Assembly: GCA_030152105.1 (NCBI GenBank)
Contig: JASLIH010000400.1
Span: 1 to 7,782 of the forward strand
Length of the DNA stretch: 7,782 nucleotides
Direction of reading: 5' to 3'
From: Actinomycetes bacterium
Lineage (GTDB): Bacteria; Actinomycetota; CALGFH01
Shown here: piece after piece, positions 1 through 6,568 of the stretch
Layout: every line of letters starts with the position of its first letter
Position numbering within the stretch: the stretch's first letter is position 1
Program-made: the position numbers and the translations under genes
The notes under the pieces: generated by a model
The model's input: only the letters and a program-made list of their open reading frames with translations
What the model was told of the DNA's origin: nothing
Databases searched by the model: none

Positions 1-1
1 G

Positions 2-121
2 GCCCGGGCGGCTTCGTCCTCACAGGTGGCGGCGCTGTTCGAAGCCTGCCTCACCGCGGGAGGTCTGGGCCGCCCGGTTCCAGCCGCCGGGCACTCGTGG
101 GCGCTGGCGGTGACTCCCTGA
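2..121 (+). CDS. 3' end of an unidentified protein (partial)
   Basis: Reading frame 2 is open from the window edge to a TGA at 119-121 and encodes 39 residues, ending in HSWALAVTP. About 80 percent of its codons end in G or C, better than the competing frame 1, which stays open to a TAG at 193-195 but has weaker third-position bias. The visible part looks like a helix (QVAALFEACLTAG) followed by a short strand. No start codon, domain or motif can be judged and I do not recognise the family. It lies on the same strand as the 241-aa gene that begins at 243, about 120 nt downstream, so the two could share a transcript. It could also be non-coding; the frame choice rests only on codon bias. Confidence 0.35.
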   Translation, partial: ARAASSSQVAALFEACLTAGGLGRPVPAAGHSWALAVTP

Positions 122-197
122 CTGCTCCGCAGCCCTACGGCACGACCTACGGCTGGGCTGTGGATGCGCTGCTGCACTCTCCTTTCAGAGGATAGTA

Positions 198-231
198 GAG
201 TCAAACGAAGGCAAATGGAGTCAAACATAGG
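198..231 (+). repeat. Pair of 14-bp direct repeats in the leader of the Rv3235-like gene
   Basis: GAGTCAAACNNAGG occurs at 198-211 and again at 218-231. The copies start exactly 20 bp apart, about two turns of the helix. They are much more AT-rich than the surrounding DNA. The AGG of the second copy is part of the Shine-Dalgarno sequence of the gene starting at 243. Paired direct repeats at this spacing are typical of operator half-sites. On the minus strand each copy reads TTTGACTC and so contains a TTGACT -35-like hexamer, but no good -10 follows at the right distance. The binding factor is unknown. Confidence 0.5.
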
Positions 232-235
232 AGAG
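229..235 (+). promoter_or_regulatory. Ribosome binding site of the Rv3235-like gene
   Basis: AGGAGAG lies 7 nt upstream of the ATG at 243. It supports this start over the in-frame ATG at codon 14. It overlaps the end of the second 14-bp repeat, so a protein bound there could also affect translation initiation or early elongation. Confidence 0.7.
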
Positions 236-242
236 TGCCTCC

Positions 243-968
243 ATGACGACATCGGCACCACAGTGGCCAGGTCAGGAAGGCATGCACGAGCGGCGCGAGG
301 ACGAACAACCGGCGCCGAACGGGGCCACAGGCCCGGTGCGGGTGGTGAGCCCCTCCCGGGTGGCCGACCCCTCCCAGGTGGCCGACCCCTCCCAGGTGGC
401 CGACCTCCCCCAGGTGGCCGACCCCTCCCGGGTGGCCGACCCCTCCCGGGTGGCCGTGCCGGCTGGGGTGGTCGACCTGTCGGAGTGGCGGAGACGGCAG
501 CAGAGGCTGCGGAGGGCGGCGGCTCGTAGCAACCGGTTTGTGGTGGTGCGGGATGCGGCGGAGCGGGATCTGTGGACGGCGCGGCGGCGGGCGAGGGCGG
601 ACCTGCCGTCGCCGGTGGCGGTCACGAGGGATATCGCCCTGGCGCTACTCGAGGTGGAGGCTGGCTGCCGGAGTGCGGCGCAGCTGGAACGGATCTTCAG
701 CCCGCGGTTGTGGGAGGTGCTGGAGCACCGCATCGGGCGGCGGGGTGGGCCACTTCCGAGCGGCCGGTCGCTCATCTCGGTGCGATGTCAGGAGGACAGG
801 CCCGGGCTTGCCGACACCGTCGCGGTGGTTCGCAAGGGTGAGCTGGTTCGGCCGGTGGCGCTCCGACTCGACGCGTGTGGGGGTCGCTGGACCGTGACCG
901 AGCTGCGCTGGTGGCGTAACGAGACCGACACGGCCATGACACCCGGCCGAGACGGCGGATCGTCATGA
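243..968 (+). CDS. Rv3235/DUF6459-like protein with N-terminal hexapeptide repeats
   Basis: The 241-aa product has a low-complexity N-terminus (about residues 1-80), an Arg-rich stretch (82-118) and a compact C-terminal domain (about 125-225). I recognise the pattern of the actinobacterial Rv3235 family in the last part: a helix pair DIALALLEVEAGCRSAAQLE, then FSPRLWEVLEHRI, then strands around SVRCQEDRPG, DTVAVVRKGELVRPVALRL and GGRWTVTELRWW. The function of that family is not known to me. Residues 37-72 are six copies of P-S-[RQ]-V-A-D-like hexapeptides. There is no signal peptide or membrane segment, so a cytoplasmic protein is likely. In Mycobacterium tuberculosis the family member also lies a few genes from secA1, which supports the assignment. 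The start is the ATG with AGGAGAG 7 nt upstream. Because the repeat unit is 18 bp, other frames stay open across it and give long shadow ORFs; the C-terminal family pattern decides the frame. Confidence 0.75.
   Translation: MTTSAPQWPGQEGMHERREDEQPAPNGATGPVRVVSPSRVADPSQVADPSQVADLPQVADPSRVADPSRVAVPAGVVDLSEWRRRQQRLRRAAARSNRFVVVRDAAERDLWTARRRARADLPSPVAVTRDIALALLEVEAGCRSAAQLERIFSPRLWEVLEHRIGRRGGPLPSGRSLISVRCQEDRPGLADTVAVVRKGELVRPVALRLDACGGRWTVTELRWWRNETDTAMTPGRDGGSS
350..457 (+). repeat. Six tandem copies of an 18-bp unit inside the Rv3235-like gene
   Basis: Units start at 350, 368, 386, 404, 422 and 440 with consensus CCCCTCCCRGGTGGCCGA. Units 1, 5 and 6 have G at the R position and units 2-4 have A. 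Unit 4 carries two substitutions, and the last base of unit 6 is T. Each unit encodes six residues of the pattern P-S-[RQ]-V-A-D. Copy-number change would keep the frame and only lengthen or shorten a probably disordered linker. Confidence 0.95.
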
Positions 969-1098
969 TGAACCCGATCGGGATCCGCGACGAAGAACAG
1001 ACAAGTTCGAAGAAACCATGGCCCTGGAGTCGATGGACGGCTAAGCTCCCGGGACACGGCGGAGCGGGTCCGGGCGGCACGAGGGTTCGGGGGTCGAG
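969..1098. other. Intergenic stretch without a supported gene
   Basis: This segment follows the stop codon of the Rv3235-like gene. Only very short open frames occur, for example eight codons from the ATG at 1018 to the TAA at 1042-1044. I see no tRNA, terminator with a U-tract or clear promoter here. The part up to about 1020 is less GC-rich than the flanks. Confidence 0.5.
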
Positions 1099-1278
1099 AT
1101 GGCCGGGATGGCGGAGCGCTACTGGAAGGACCTGCGGCCGTCGAGCGCCGCCGAGTTCCGGCTGGACGTGAGCATCCCGCACGACCGGGACCGGTCTGAG
1201 CGCGACCTCCGCCGCTCCGGACGGCAGGTCCGCCCCCGGCCGCGAGTCCGCTCCAAGCTTCGCGCCACCTCCGCATAA
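1099..1278 (+). CDS. Possible small basic protein of 59 aa
   Basis: An ATG at 1099 (or 1108) opens a 59-codon frame ending in TAA at 1276-1278. All but five codons after the start end in G or C, a stronger bias than expected by chance even in this GC-rich DNA. The N-terminal half (MAGMAERYWKDLRPS...FRLDVSIPHD) looks like folded protein. The C-terminal half is very Arg-rich and could bind nucleic acid. No known domain is recognised. The ribosome site is weak: GAGGG at 1081-1085 is 13 nt from the first ATG. It lies on the same strand as the Rv3235-like gene and converges on secA. It could also be a decayed fragment of a longer gene, since an in-frame stop lies at 1042-1044. Confidence 0.4.
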   Translation: MAGMAERYWKDLRPSSAAEFRLDVSIPHDRDRSERDLRRSGRQVRPRPRVRSKLRATSA

Positions 1279-1293
1279 CCCTTCCGGTCAGAA

Positions 1294-1325
1294 CACCGCC
1301 GCCGAGGCAAGGGCGGTGGCCTCGG
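1294..1325. terminator. Two overlapping hairpins in the convergent gap
   Basis: CACCGCC (1294-1300) pairs with GGCGGTG (1312-1318), and CCGAGGC (1302-1308) pairs with GCCTCGG (1319-1325). The pairings interleave with no linker between the two 3' arms, so only one should form at a time. Position between the plus-strand small ORF and the end of secA fits a terminator, but no U-tract follows on either strand. Confidence 0.3.
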
Positions 1326-1434
1326 TCCGACCATGGACAGGTCGGGTCGCCAAGAGCGCAGCCCACGTACCCACGTCGACAGTCATGTCCCCGTGGCATC
1401 GCCCGGTCAGGCGTGAGGGGCGTCGCCGACTGGT

Positions 1435-1448
1435 CCTGCCCGCGCAGG
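1435..1448 (-). terminator. secA: Small hairpin just past the secA stop
   Basis: CCTGC at 1435-1439 and GCAGG at 1444-1448 form a five-pair stem with a four-base loop, 13 nt beyond the secA stop codon. There is no U-tract. It could mark the end of the secA transcript but is short, and such stems are common in GC-rich DNA. Confidence 0.2.
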
Positions 1449-1461
1449 TGGTGGGGGCGGG

Positions 1462-4149
1462 CTAGGGGCGGGGGGCGGAGGCGCCGTGGCAGAGCTTGTA
1501 TTTCTTGCCTGAGCCGCAGGGGCAGGGTTGATTGCGGCCGACCTTCTTGCCGCCTGGGCGTTGGGATTGCTGGGTGGCGGTGGCCCGCTCTTCGGCTTCG
1601 GTGACGGCGGAGCTGAGCTGGGTTGGCTGTAGGGGCGGGGCCTGGCGGTGCTCCTCCTGCTCTTCGACGACCTGGATGGAGGCGTTGAAGACGTAGGCCA
1701 CGGCCTCGCGCTTGATGGAGTCCTGCATGGCCACGAACATGTCGAAGCCCTCGCGCTGGTACTCGACCAGCGGGTCGCGCTGGCCGATGGCGCGCAGGCC
1801 GATGCCCTCCTGGAGGTAGTCCATCTCATAGAGGTGCTCGCGCCAGTGCCGGTCGAGGACGGTCAGGAGCACTCGGCGCTCAAGGGCGTGGAGCAGGTCG
1901 GCGCCGAACTCGGCCTCGCGTTCCTTGTAGGCGCGCTCGGCGTCGTCGAGGAGCATGTTCTCGAACTCGGCATGGTCGAGGCCGTCGAGCTCGAGGGTCT
2001 CGGGCTGGATCTGGGTCGGGTAGAGCTGGCCGATCGCCTTGAACAGGCCCTCGAAGTCCCACTCCTCGGGGTAGACGCCCTCGGGGCAGTACTCGGTGAC
2101 CAGGTTGGCGACCACGTCGCCGAGGAAGCCGAGGGTCTGGTCGCGCAGCTCGTCGCCGCCTTCCAGGATGCGGCGACGGGTCTCGTAGATGACCTGGCGC
2201 TGCTTGTTCATGACCTCGTCGTACTTGAGGACGTTCTTGCGGCGCTCGAAGTTCTGCGACTCGACCTGGCGCTGGGCGTTGGCGATCGCCCGGGTCACCA
2301 GCTTGTGGGTGATGGGCACGTCGTCGGGCAGCGACAGCCGCTCCATCAGGTTGCCGACGGTCTTGGTGGCGAACATCCGCATCAGGTCGTCCTCGAGGGA
2401 CAGGTAGAAGCGGGACTCGCCCGGGTCGCCCTGGCGGCCGGAGCGGCCGCGGAGCTGGTTGTCGATCCGGCGGGACTCGTGGCGCTCGGTGCCGAGCACG
2501 GCCAGCCCGCCCCGGTCGACGACCTGCTGGTGCTCGTCGGCGACCTGGCGGGTCTTCTCCTCGATGGCTGCCTGCTTGGCCGCGTTCCACTCCTCGGGCG
2601 GGGTCTCCAGCGGGTCCATGCCCTTGGCCCGCAGCGACTCCTCGGCCAGGTACTCGACGTTGCCGCCGAGCATGATGTCGACGCCGCGACCGGCCATGTT
2701 GGTGGCCACGGTGACGGCGCCGAGCCGGCCGGCCTGGGCGATGATGTGGGCCTCGCGCTCGTGGTGCTTGGCGTTGAGGATCTCGGCCTTGATCCCCCGC
2801 TTCTCCAGCAGGCGGTTGACCCGCTCCGACTTCTCGATGGAGACGGTGCCGACCAGCATCGGCTGGCCGCGGTCGTGGCGCTCGGCGATCTCGTCAGCCA
2901 GGGCCTCGAACTTGGCCTGCTCGCTCTTGTAGATCACGTCGCCATGGTCCTGGCGGATCATCGGCTTGTTGGTCGGGACCTCTACCACGCCCAGCTTGTA
3001 GATGTGGTTGAACTCGGCCGCTTCGGTCTTGGCCGTGCCCGTCATCCCGGAGATCTTGTCGTACATCCGGAAGTAGTTCTGCAGGGTGATGGTGGCGTAG
3101 GTCTGGTTCTCCTCCTTGATCGGGACCGACTCCTTGGCCTCGATGGCCTGGTGGAGCCCCTCGGAGTAGCGCCGGCCCTCCAGCACTCGCCCGGTGAACT
3201 CGTCGACGATCAGCACCTCGCCGTCGCGGACGATGTACTCGTCGTCGCGCTTGTAGAGCTCCTTGGCCCGGATGGCGTTCTGCAGGTGGTGGACGAGGGG
3301 GGTGTTGATCGCGTCGTAGAGGTTCTCGATCTGGAGGATCTCCTCCACCTTGGCGATCCCGGCCTCGTTGATGGCCACGGTGTGCTTGCCCTCGTCGACC
3401 TCGTAGTGGAGGTCGCGCTGGAGCCTCGGGGCCAGGCGGGCGAACTGCTGGTACCAGCGGTGGCCCTGCTCGGTCGCCCCGGAGATGATCAGCGGGGTGC
3501 GGGCCTCGTCGACCAGGATGGAGTCGACCTCGTCCACGATGGCGTAGGCGTGGCCGCGCTGGACCAGGTCCTCGGTGAAGACGGCCATGTTGTCGCGCAG
3601 GTAGTCAAAGCCGAACTCGTTGTTGGTCCCGTGGGTGATGTCGGCGTCGTAGGAGGGCCGGCGCTCGTGGGGCTGCATGGTGGCCAGGATCACCCCGACA
3701 TCCAGCCCCAGGAAGCGGTGGATGACGCCCATCCACTCGGCGTCGCGCCGGGCCAGGTAGTCGTTGACGGTGACGATGTGGACACCCTCGCCGGTGAGGG
3801 CGTTGAGGTAGGCGGGCAGGGTCGAGGTCAGCGTCTTGCCCTCACCGGTCTTCATCTCGGCGATGTGACCGCCGTGCAGGGCGACGCCGCCGACCAGCTG
3901 GACGTCGAAATGCCGCTTGCCGAGGGTGCGGACGCTGGCCTCGCGCACCGCCGCGAACGCCTCGGGCAGCAGGTCGTCGAGCGTCTGGCCGTCGGCCAGC
4001 CGCTTGCGGAAGCTATCGGTGAGCTGGCGCAGCTCTGCGTCCGAGCGCGCCTGCATCGCTGGCTCGAACGCGTTGATCTCGGGCACCATCGCCTGACACC
4101 GACGCAGCTCTTTGCCTTCGCCGAAGCTCAGGACCTTGGACAGCACCAC
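1462..4149 (-). CDS. secA: Preprotein translocase ATPase SecA
   Basis: SecA is the peripheral ATPase that pushes unfolded preproteins through the SecYEG channel in the membrane. The 895-aa product has full family length. The N-terminus [12 protein letters not shown] is typical. Walker A is MKTGEGKT (residues 99-106), and Walker B is VDEVDS (205-210) followed by DEAR (214-217). The second nucleotide-binding fold shows [13 protein letters not shown] (480-492) and the [13 protein letters not shown] segment (567-579). The C-terminus is the zinc-binding tail [13 protein letters not shown], with Cys876, Cys878, Cys887 and His888 as ligands; this tail contacts SecB or ribosomes in other bacteria. 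The domain set and the neighbouring hpf and comF match the essential SecA1 type rather than the accessory SecA2. The first codon is GTG at 4149; a second GTG follows directly, but GAGGAGG lies 9 nt before the first. The ROK kinase gene ends 71 nt upstream, so read-through from that operon is likely. Confidence 0.98.
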   Translation of the reverse strand: MVLSKVLSFGEGKELRRCQAMVPEINAFEPAMQARSDAELRQLTDSFRKRLADGQTLDDLLPEAFAAVREASVRTLGKRHFDVQLVGGVALHGGHIAEMKTGEGKTLTSTLPAYLNALTGEGVHIVTVNDYLARRDAEWMGVIHRFLGLDVGVILATMQPHERRPSYDADITHGTNNEFGFDYLRDNMAVFTEDLVQRGHAYAIVDEVDSILVDEARTPLIISGATEQGHRWYQQFARLAPRLQRDLHYEVDEGKHTVAINEAGIAKVEEILQIENLYDAINTPLVHHLQNAIRAKELYKRDDEYIVRDGEVLIVDEFTGRVLEGRRYSEGLHQAIEAKESVPIKEENQTYATITLQNYFRMYDKISGMTGTAKTEAAEFNHIYKLGVVEVPTNKPMIRQDHGDVIYKSEQAKFEALADEIAERHDRGQPMLVGTVSIEKSERVNRLLEKRGIKAEILNAKHHEREAHIIAQAGRLGAVTVATNMAGRGVDIMLGGNVEYLAEESLRAKGMDPLETPPEEWNAAKQAAIEEKTRQVADEHQQVVDRGGLAVLGTERHESRRIDNQLRGRSGRQGDPGESRFYLSLEDDLMRMFATKTVGNLMERLSLPDDVPITHKLVTRAIANAQRQVESQNFERRKNVLKYDEVMNKQRQVIYETRRRILEGGDELRDQTLGFLGDVVANLVTEYCPEGVYPEEWDFEGLFKAIGQLYPTQIQPETLELDGLDHAEFENMLLDDAERAYKEREAEFGADLLHALERRVLLTVLDRHWREHLYEMDYLQEGIGLRAIGQRDPLVEYQREGFDMFVAMQDSIKREAVAYVFNASIQVVEEQEEHRQAPPLQPTQLSSAVTEAEERATATQQSQRPGGKKVGRNQPCPCGSGKKYKLCHGASAPRP

Positions 4150-4158
4150 GGGTCGGAT

Positions 4159-4165
4159 CCTCCTC
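4159..4165 (-). promoter_or_regulatory. secA: Ribosome binding site of secA
   Basis: GAGGAGG on the minus strand is 9 nt from the GTG at 4149 and 12 nt from the GTG at 4146. It favours the first of the two tandem GTG codons. Confidence 0.8.
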
Positions 4166-4217
4166 AGACCGGTGGGCCGACCATCACCCGCCGGATTCAG
4201 TTCGCAGCCAAAATCCC

Positions 4218-4223
4218 ATTCTA
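4218..4223 (-). promoter_or_regulatory. secA: Possible -10 element for a secA-proximal promoter
   Basis: TAGAAT on the minus strand matches five of six bases of the TATAAT consensus, overlaps the ROK stop codon, and sits in one of the few AT-richer spots of the region, about 68 nt from the secA start. No good -35 lies 17-18 bp upstream (ACCCCG or GACCCC). The call rests on the hexamer alone. Confidence 0.2.
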
Positions 4224-5186
4224 GTGACCCCTGGCCGGGTCGGGGTCCCAGCCGTAGCGATCGGGGTCGAGCACGAAGGCGGCCGCGCCGAGCAGGCCGG
4301 CCGCTTCGCCGAGCTGGCCGGGGACGACCCGGCAGGCGGCCGCGAACGGGAAGCCGGCGTGGGTGGTGAACGCCTGGTGGAGCGGCTCCCAGAAGGACGG
4401 GCCGGACTGGGAGAAGCCGCCGACGATGGCCGCCACCTCGAGGTCGAGCAGGCTGGCGCAGGAAGCGATCGCCGTCCCGACGGCCCTGCCGGCCCTGGCC
4501 ACGTTGCGAAGGGCGATCTCGTCCCCGGCCGCGGCCGCCGCGGCCAGGGCGACCCCGTCGGCGACCACCCCGGGTCGGGGCCGCCAGCCGTCGTCCAGGG
4601 CGTGGCGCACGGTGTTGGGCCCCGACGCGATCGCCTCCAGGCAGCCGCGCCCGCCGCAGGCGCAGGGCGGGCCGTCAGGCTCGACGACGACGTGGCCGAC
4701 ATGGCCGGCGTTGCCGCTGAAGCCGTGGTAGAGGCGGCCGTCGAGGATGAGGCCGCCGCCGACCCCGGTGGAGACGGTGACGCCGAGCAGGTTGGAGGTC
4801 CCGGACCCGGCGCCCTTCCAGTGCTCGCCCACGGTCAGGCCGACGGCGTCGTTGTGGATCAGGACGAGGCCGCAGGCGAACTCCTCGGCCAGGCGCTTGC
4901 GCAGCGGGAAGCCCCGCCAGGCGGGCATGTTGAGCGGCGAGACCTCGCCCGAGGGCCACACCATTGGACCGGCGGCGGCCACGCCGATGCCGTCCAGGTC
5001 GCCGGGGATGACGTCGGCACCTCGGAGGGCCGCGGCCGCGCAGGCCAGCAGCGCCTCGTAGAGCTGCTCGGGATCGGTGCCGGTCGGCGAGGGCACCCGG
5101 CCACGACCCAGGATGCGACCGGCGTCGTCGACCACCGCGGCGGCCAGTTTGGTCCCGCCGACGTCAAGTGCCAGAACGGTGGCCAT
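4221..5186 (-). CDS. ROK-family sugar kinase (glucokinase-like)
   Basis: The 321-aa protein is a ROK-family kinase, which transfers phosphate from ATP to a hexose or N-acyl hexosamine in the cytoplasm. The phosphate-binding motif DVGGTK is at residues 8-13. The catalytic Asp is probably D113 in HNDA. The ROK signature region runs from about 137 to 166 ([15 protein letters not shown]... then NAGHVGH). The zinc site is made by H165, C175, C177 and C182 in the C-x-C-G-x-x-G-C-L-E block, with the second sugar-binding Glu at E184. The first sugar-contacting Glu of the usual E-x-G-H motif is replaced by H162, so the substrate may not be glucose. No N-terminal DNA-binding domain is present, so this is an enzyme and not a NagC/XylR-type repressor. 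The start ATG lies 9 nt after the response-regulator stop codon with no strong ribosome site, which suggests translational coupling. The exact substrate is unknown. Confidence 0.93.
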   Translation of the reverse strand: MATVLALDVGGTKLAAAVVDDAGRILGRGRVPSPTGTDPEQLYEALLACAAAALRGADVIPGDLDGIGVAAAGPMVWPSGEVSPLNMPAWRGFPLRKRLAEEFACGLVLIHNDAVGLTVGEHWKGAGSGTSNLLGVTVSTGVGGGLILDGRLYHGFSGNAGHVGHVVVEPDGPPCACGGRGCLEAIASGPNTVRHALDDGWRPRPGVVADGVALAAAAAAGDEIALRNVARAGRAVGTAIASCASLLDLEVAAIVGGFSQSGPSFWEPLHQAFTTHAGFPFAAACRVVPGQLGEAAGLLGAAAFVLDPDRYGWDPDPARGH

Positions 5187-5195
5187 CCGCGGCCG

Positions 5196-5894
5196 CTACT
5201 TGATCTCCAGCAGCTTCTCGCGGACCGCGTACACCACCGCTTCCATCCGCGAGTGCAGGTGCAGCTTCTCGAGGATGTTGCGGATGTGGTTCTTGACGGT
5301 GTTCTCGGAGATGTAGAGCTCTTTGGCGATGTCGCGGTTGTTGTGGCCCTTGGCGACGAGCTTGAGGACCTCCATCTCCCGCTCGGTGAGCCGCGGGGTC
5401 GGGACCTGCTGCTTCTCGTCGGCCCGCTTGACCATCGTGGCGAACTCGTTCAGGAGCTTGGAGGCCATCGACGGCGAGATCAGCGACTGGCCCTGGGCGA
5501 CCGAGCGGATCGCGTTGGCGACCTCCTCGATCGAGATCTCCTTGAGGAGGTAGCCGTTGGCGCCTGCCTTGATGGCGTCGTAGAGGTCGGCTTCCTCGTC
5601 GGAGATGGTCAGCATCAGGATCTTGGCGTGGGGGATGAGGTCCTTGATGGTCTGGGTCGCCTCGATGCCGCTGCGCCGCGGCATGCGGACGTCCATCAGC
5701 ACCACGTCGGGCATGAGCTCCTGGGCCTTCTCGATCGCCTCGGAGCCGTCGCCCGCCTCCCCCACGACCTCGACGTCGTCCTCCTGCTCGAGCACCATCT
5801 CGAGCCCACGGCGGAACAACGCGTGGTCGTCCACGATCAGCACGCGGATGGCATCACCTGCGCCCCGCGGTCGCGCCTGCCGGTCGTCGGCCAC
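5196..5894 (-). CDS. NarL/LuxR-type response regulator
   Basis: The 232-aa protein combines a receiver domain (about residues 16-132) and a LuxR-type helix-turn-helix (about 166-228). Receiver residues are intact: acidic pair D22/D23, phospho-acceptor D68 in VVLMDVRMP, switch residue T96 and K118. The DNA-binding domain has LTEREMEVLKLVAKG and SENTVKNHIRNILEKL, as in DegU, LiaR and NarL relatives. It should bind DNA as a dimer when phosphorylated. No histidine kinase gene is visible nearby, so its partner and targets are unknown. I choose the GTG at 5894, preceded by GAGAGGGGAG, because the receiver fold begins about 15 residues later. The frame stays open further upstream, but that part is Arg/Pro/Ser-rich antisense-like sequence overlapping hpf. 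The gene lies 85 nt after hpf and 9 nt before the ROK kinase, consistent with one operon. Confidence 0.94.
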   Translation of the reverse strand: MADDRQARPRGAGDAIRVLIVDDHALFRRGLEMVLEQEDDVEVVGEAGDGSEAIEKAQELMPDVVLMDVRMPRRSGIEATQTIKDLIPHAKILMLTISDEEADLYDAIKAGANGYLLKEISIEEVANAIRSVAQGQSLISPSMASKLLNEFATMVKRADEKQQVPTPRLTEREMEVLKLVAKGHNNRDIAKELYISENTVKNHIRNILEKLHLHSRMEAVVYAVREKLLEIK

Positions 5895-5897
5895 GCT

Positions 5898-5907
5898 CTC
5901 CCCTCTC
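5898..5907 (-). promoter_or_regulatory. Ribosome binding site of the response regulator
   Basis: GAGAGGGGAG on the minus strand lies just ahead of the GTG at 5894, with GAGG 7 nt from the start codon. It decides the start of a frame that would otherwise extend to 6161. A 12-codon open frame (ATG at 5944, TGA at 5906-5908) ends inside this site. Confidence 0.65.
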
Positions 5908-5918
5908 ACTCCCTGATC

Positions 5919-5931
5919 CCGCCGGGGGCGG
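5919..5931 (-). other. Short hairpin between hpf and the response regulator
   Basis: CCGCC and GGCGG form a five-pair stem with a three-base loop. A second weak stem, GAGCC (5945-5949) with GGCTC (5963-5967), lies closer to the hpf stop. Neither is followed by a U-tract, so partial termination or RNA processing is possible but unproven. Confidence 0.2.
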
Positions 5932-5979
5932 CCGGCTGCGGCATGAGCCCCCGGACCCCCCTGGCTCGTTGCTGGCTGC

Positions 5980-6468
5980 TCACGGTTCCTGCTCGTCGGG
6001 CCCGGAGTCGCCGTCAGGGCGACGGTACACGACCGGGGCCTGGTCAGTCTTGTTGTCGTCCACAGGGCCGTCCTGGTCCGGCCCGGCGGAGCGGGATGCA
6101 CCGGGGGCATCGCCGAGCTCGTCGACGGGCAGCGGCGGGATGGCCTTGACCCCTTCGGCATGCTGGGTGCGGTCGACCCGGCGGCCCTTCAGCTTCTTCA
6201 CCTGGCGTTCGAGACGGTCGACGACCTGGTCGACGGCGGCGGCGGGGTCGGTGGCGTTGGCATGGGCTCGGACGAGACCGGCCTTGGTGGTCAGGGTGAC
6301 CTCGACGCGGTGCGGGTCGGCCACGCGCGGGTTCCGCTCCTCCGAGAACTCGACGTCCATGGCGAGAATGCGGTCGTCGAACCGCTGAAGCTTGGCCAGC
6401 TTGTGCTCCGCTCGCGCGCGGACCTTCTCGGGCACGGTGGTGTTCTTCCCCTTCACCGTCACCTGCAT
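5980..6468 (-). CDS. hpf: Ribosome hibernation promoting factor with reduced C-terminal domain
   Basis: HPF binds the decoding centre of the 30S subunit and silences ribosomes in slow growth. The 162-aa product has a complete N-terminal domain (about residues 1-97): MQVTVKGKNTTVPEKVRARAEHKLAKL, FSEERNPRVADPHRVEVTL, then a second helix DPAAAVDQVVDRLERQVKKLK. Long HPFs carry about 55 more residues that pair two ribosomes. Here residues 100-144 are a linker rich in Pro, Asp and Gly without the usual strand-helix-GHDFF block. The last 17 residues (VVYRRPDGDSGPDEQEP) still resemble the final strand of that domain. The start is the ATG at 6468, with GGGAG 6 nt upstream. A TTG two codons earlier directly abuts that site and is unlikely. 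It heads the probable operon with the response regulator, ROK kinase and secA. Confidence 0.93.
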   Translation of the reverse strand: MQVTVKGKNTTVPEKVRARAEHKLAKLQRFDDRILAMDVEFSEERNPRVADPHRVEVTLTTKAGLVRAHANATDPAAAVDQVVDRLERQVKKLKGRRVDRTQHAEGVKAIPPLPVDELGDAPGASRSAGPDQDGPVDDNKTDQAPVVYRRPDGDSGPDEQEP

Positions 6469-6474
6469 GGGCAA

Positions 6475-6479
6475 CTCCC
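6475..6479 (-). promoter_or_regulatory. hpf: Ribosome binding site of hpf
   Basis: GGGAG on the minus strand is 6 nt from the ATG at 6468 and 0 nt from the TTG at 6474, so it selects the ATG. Confidence 0.7.
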
Positions 6480-6551
6480 AGTCGGTAGCCGGGCATGATC
6501 GCTAACCGGCCATACCCCCCATCGAGCCTTGCAACCCGAACGGGTCGCACG

Positions 6552-6568
6552 GATCTGCTTGCCAGATC
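6552..6568 (-). other. Perfect hairpin in the hpf leader
   Basis: GATCTG and CAGATC form a six-pair stem with a five-base loop, about 85 nt upstream of the hpf start. The stop codon of the 28-codon frame overlaps the stem. It is not followed by a U-tract and is unlikely to be a strong terminator. Confidence 0.4.

Noticed and set aside
1..195. Reading frame 1, open from the window edge to 195
   Set aside because: Its third-position G/C bias is weaker than frame 2 over the same bases, and its product is Gly/Ser/Pro-rich without a fold-like pattern. Frame 2 was preferred, at low confidence.
164..529. A 121-codon plus-strand frame with GGRPLP repeats
   Set aside because: The 18-bp repeat keeps several frames open. 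The overlapping 241-codon frame has a ribosome site and a C-terminal domain matching a known family, so this one is a shadow.
1046..1098. A GGTTCG stretch reminiscent of a tRNA T-loop
   Set aside because: No acceptor stem, D-arm or anticodon arm can be built around it, so it is a chance match.
788..1399. Minus-strand frames of 203 and 136 codons opposite the Rv3235-like gene
   Set aside because: They are rich in Arg, Pro and Ser with no domain pattern, and they overlap the better-supported plus-strand genes.
1648..4224. An 858-codon open frame on the plus strand opposite secA
   Set aside because: It lies opposite a complete SecA, and its product is a low-complexity mix of Leu, Val, Asp, Gly and Ala. 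Strong G/C bias at secA third positions removes stop codons from the opposite strand, so the frame is a shadow.
4224..6149. A 641-codon open frame on the plus strand
   Set aside because: It runs antisense across three clear genes (ROK kinase, response regulator and the end of hpf) and has no domain-like sequence. It is another GC-driven shadow.
5895..6161. An 89-residue N-terminal extension of the response regulator
   Set aside because: The extension overlaps hpf out of frame, is rich in Arg, Pro, Ser and Thr, and has no receiver features. The GTG at 5894 has a good ribosome site next to the start of the receiver fold.
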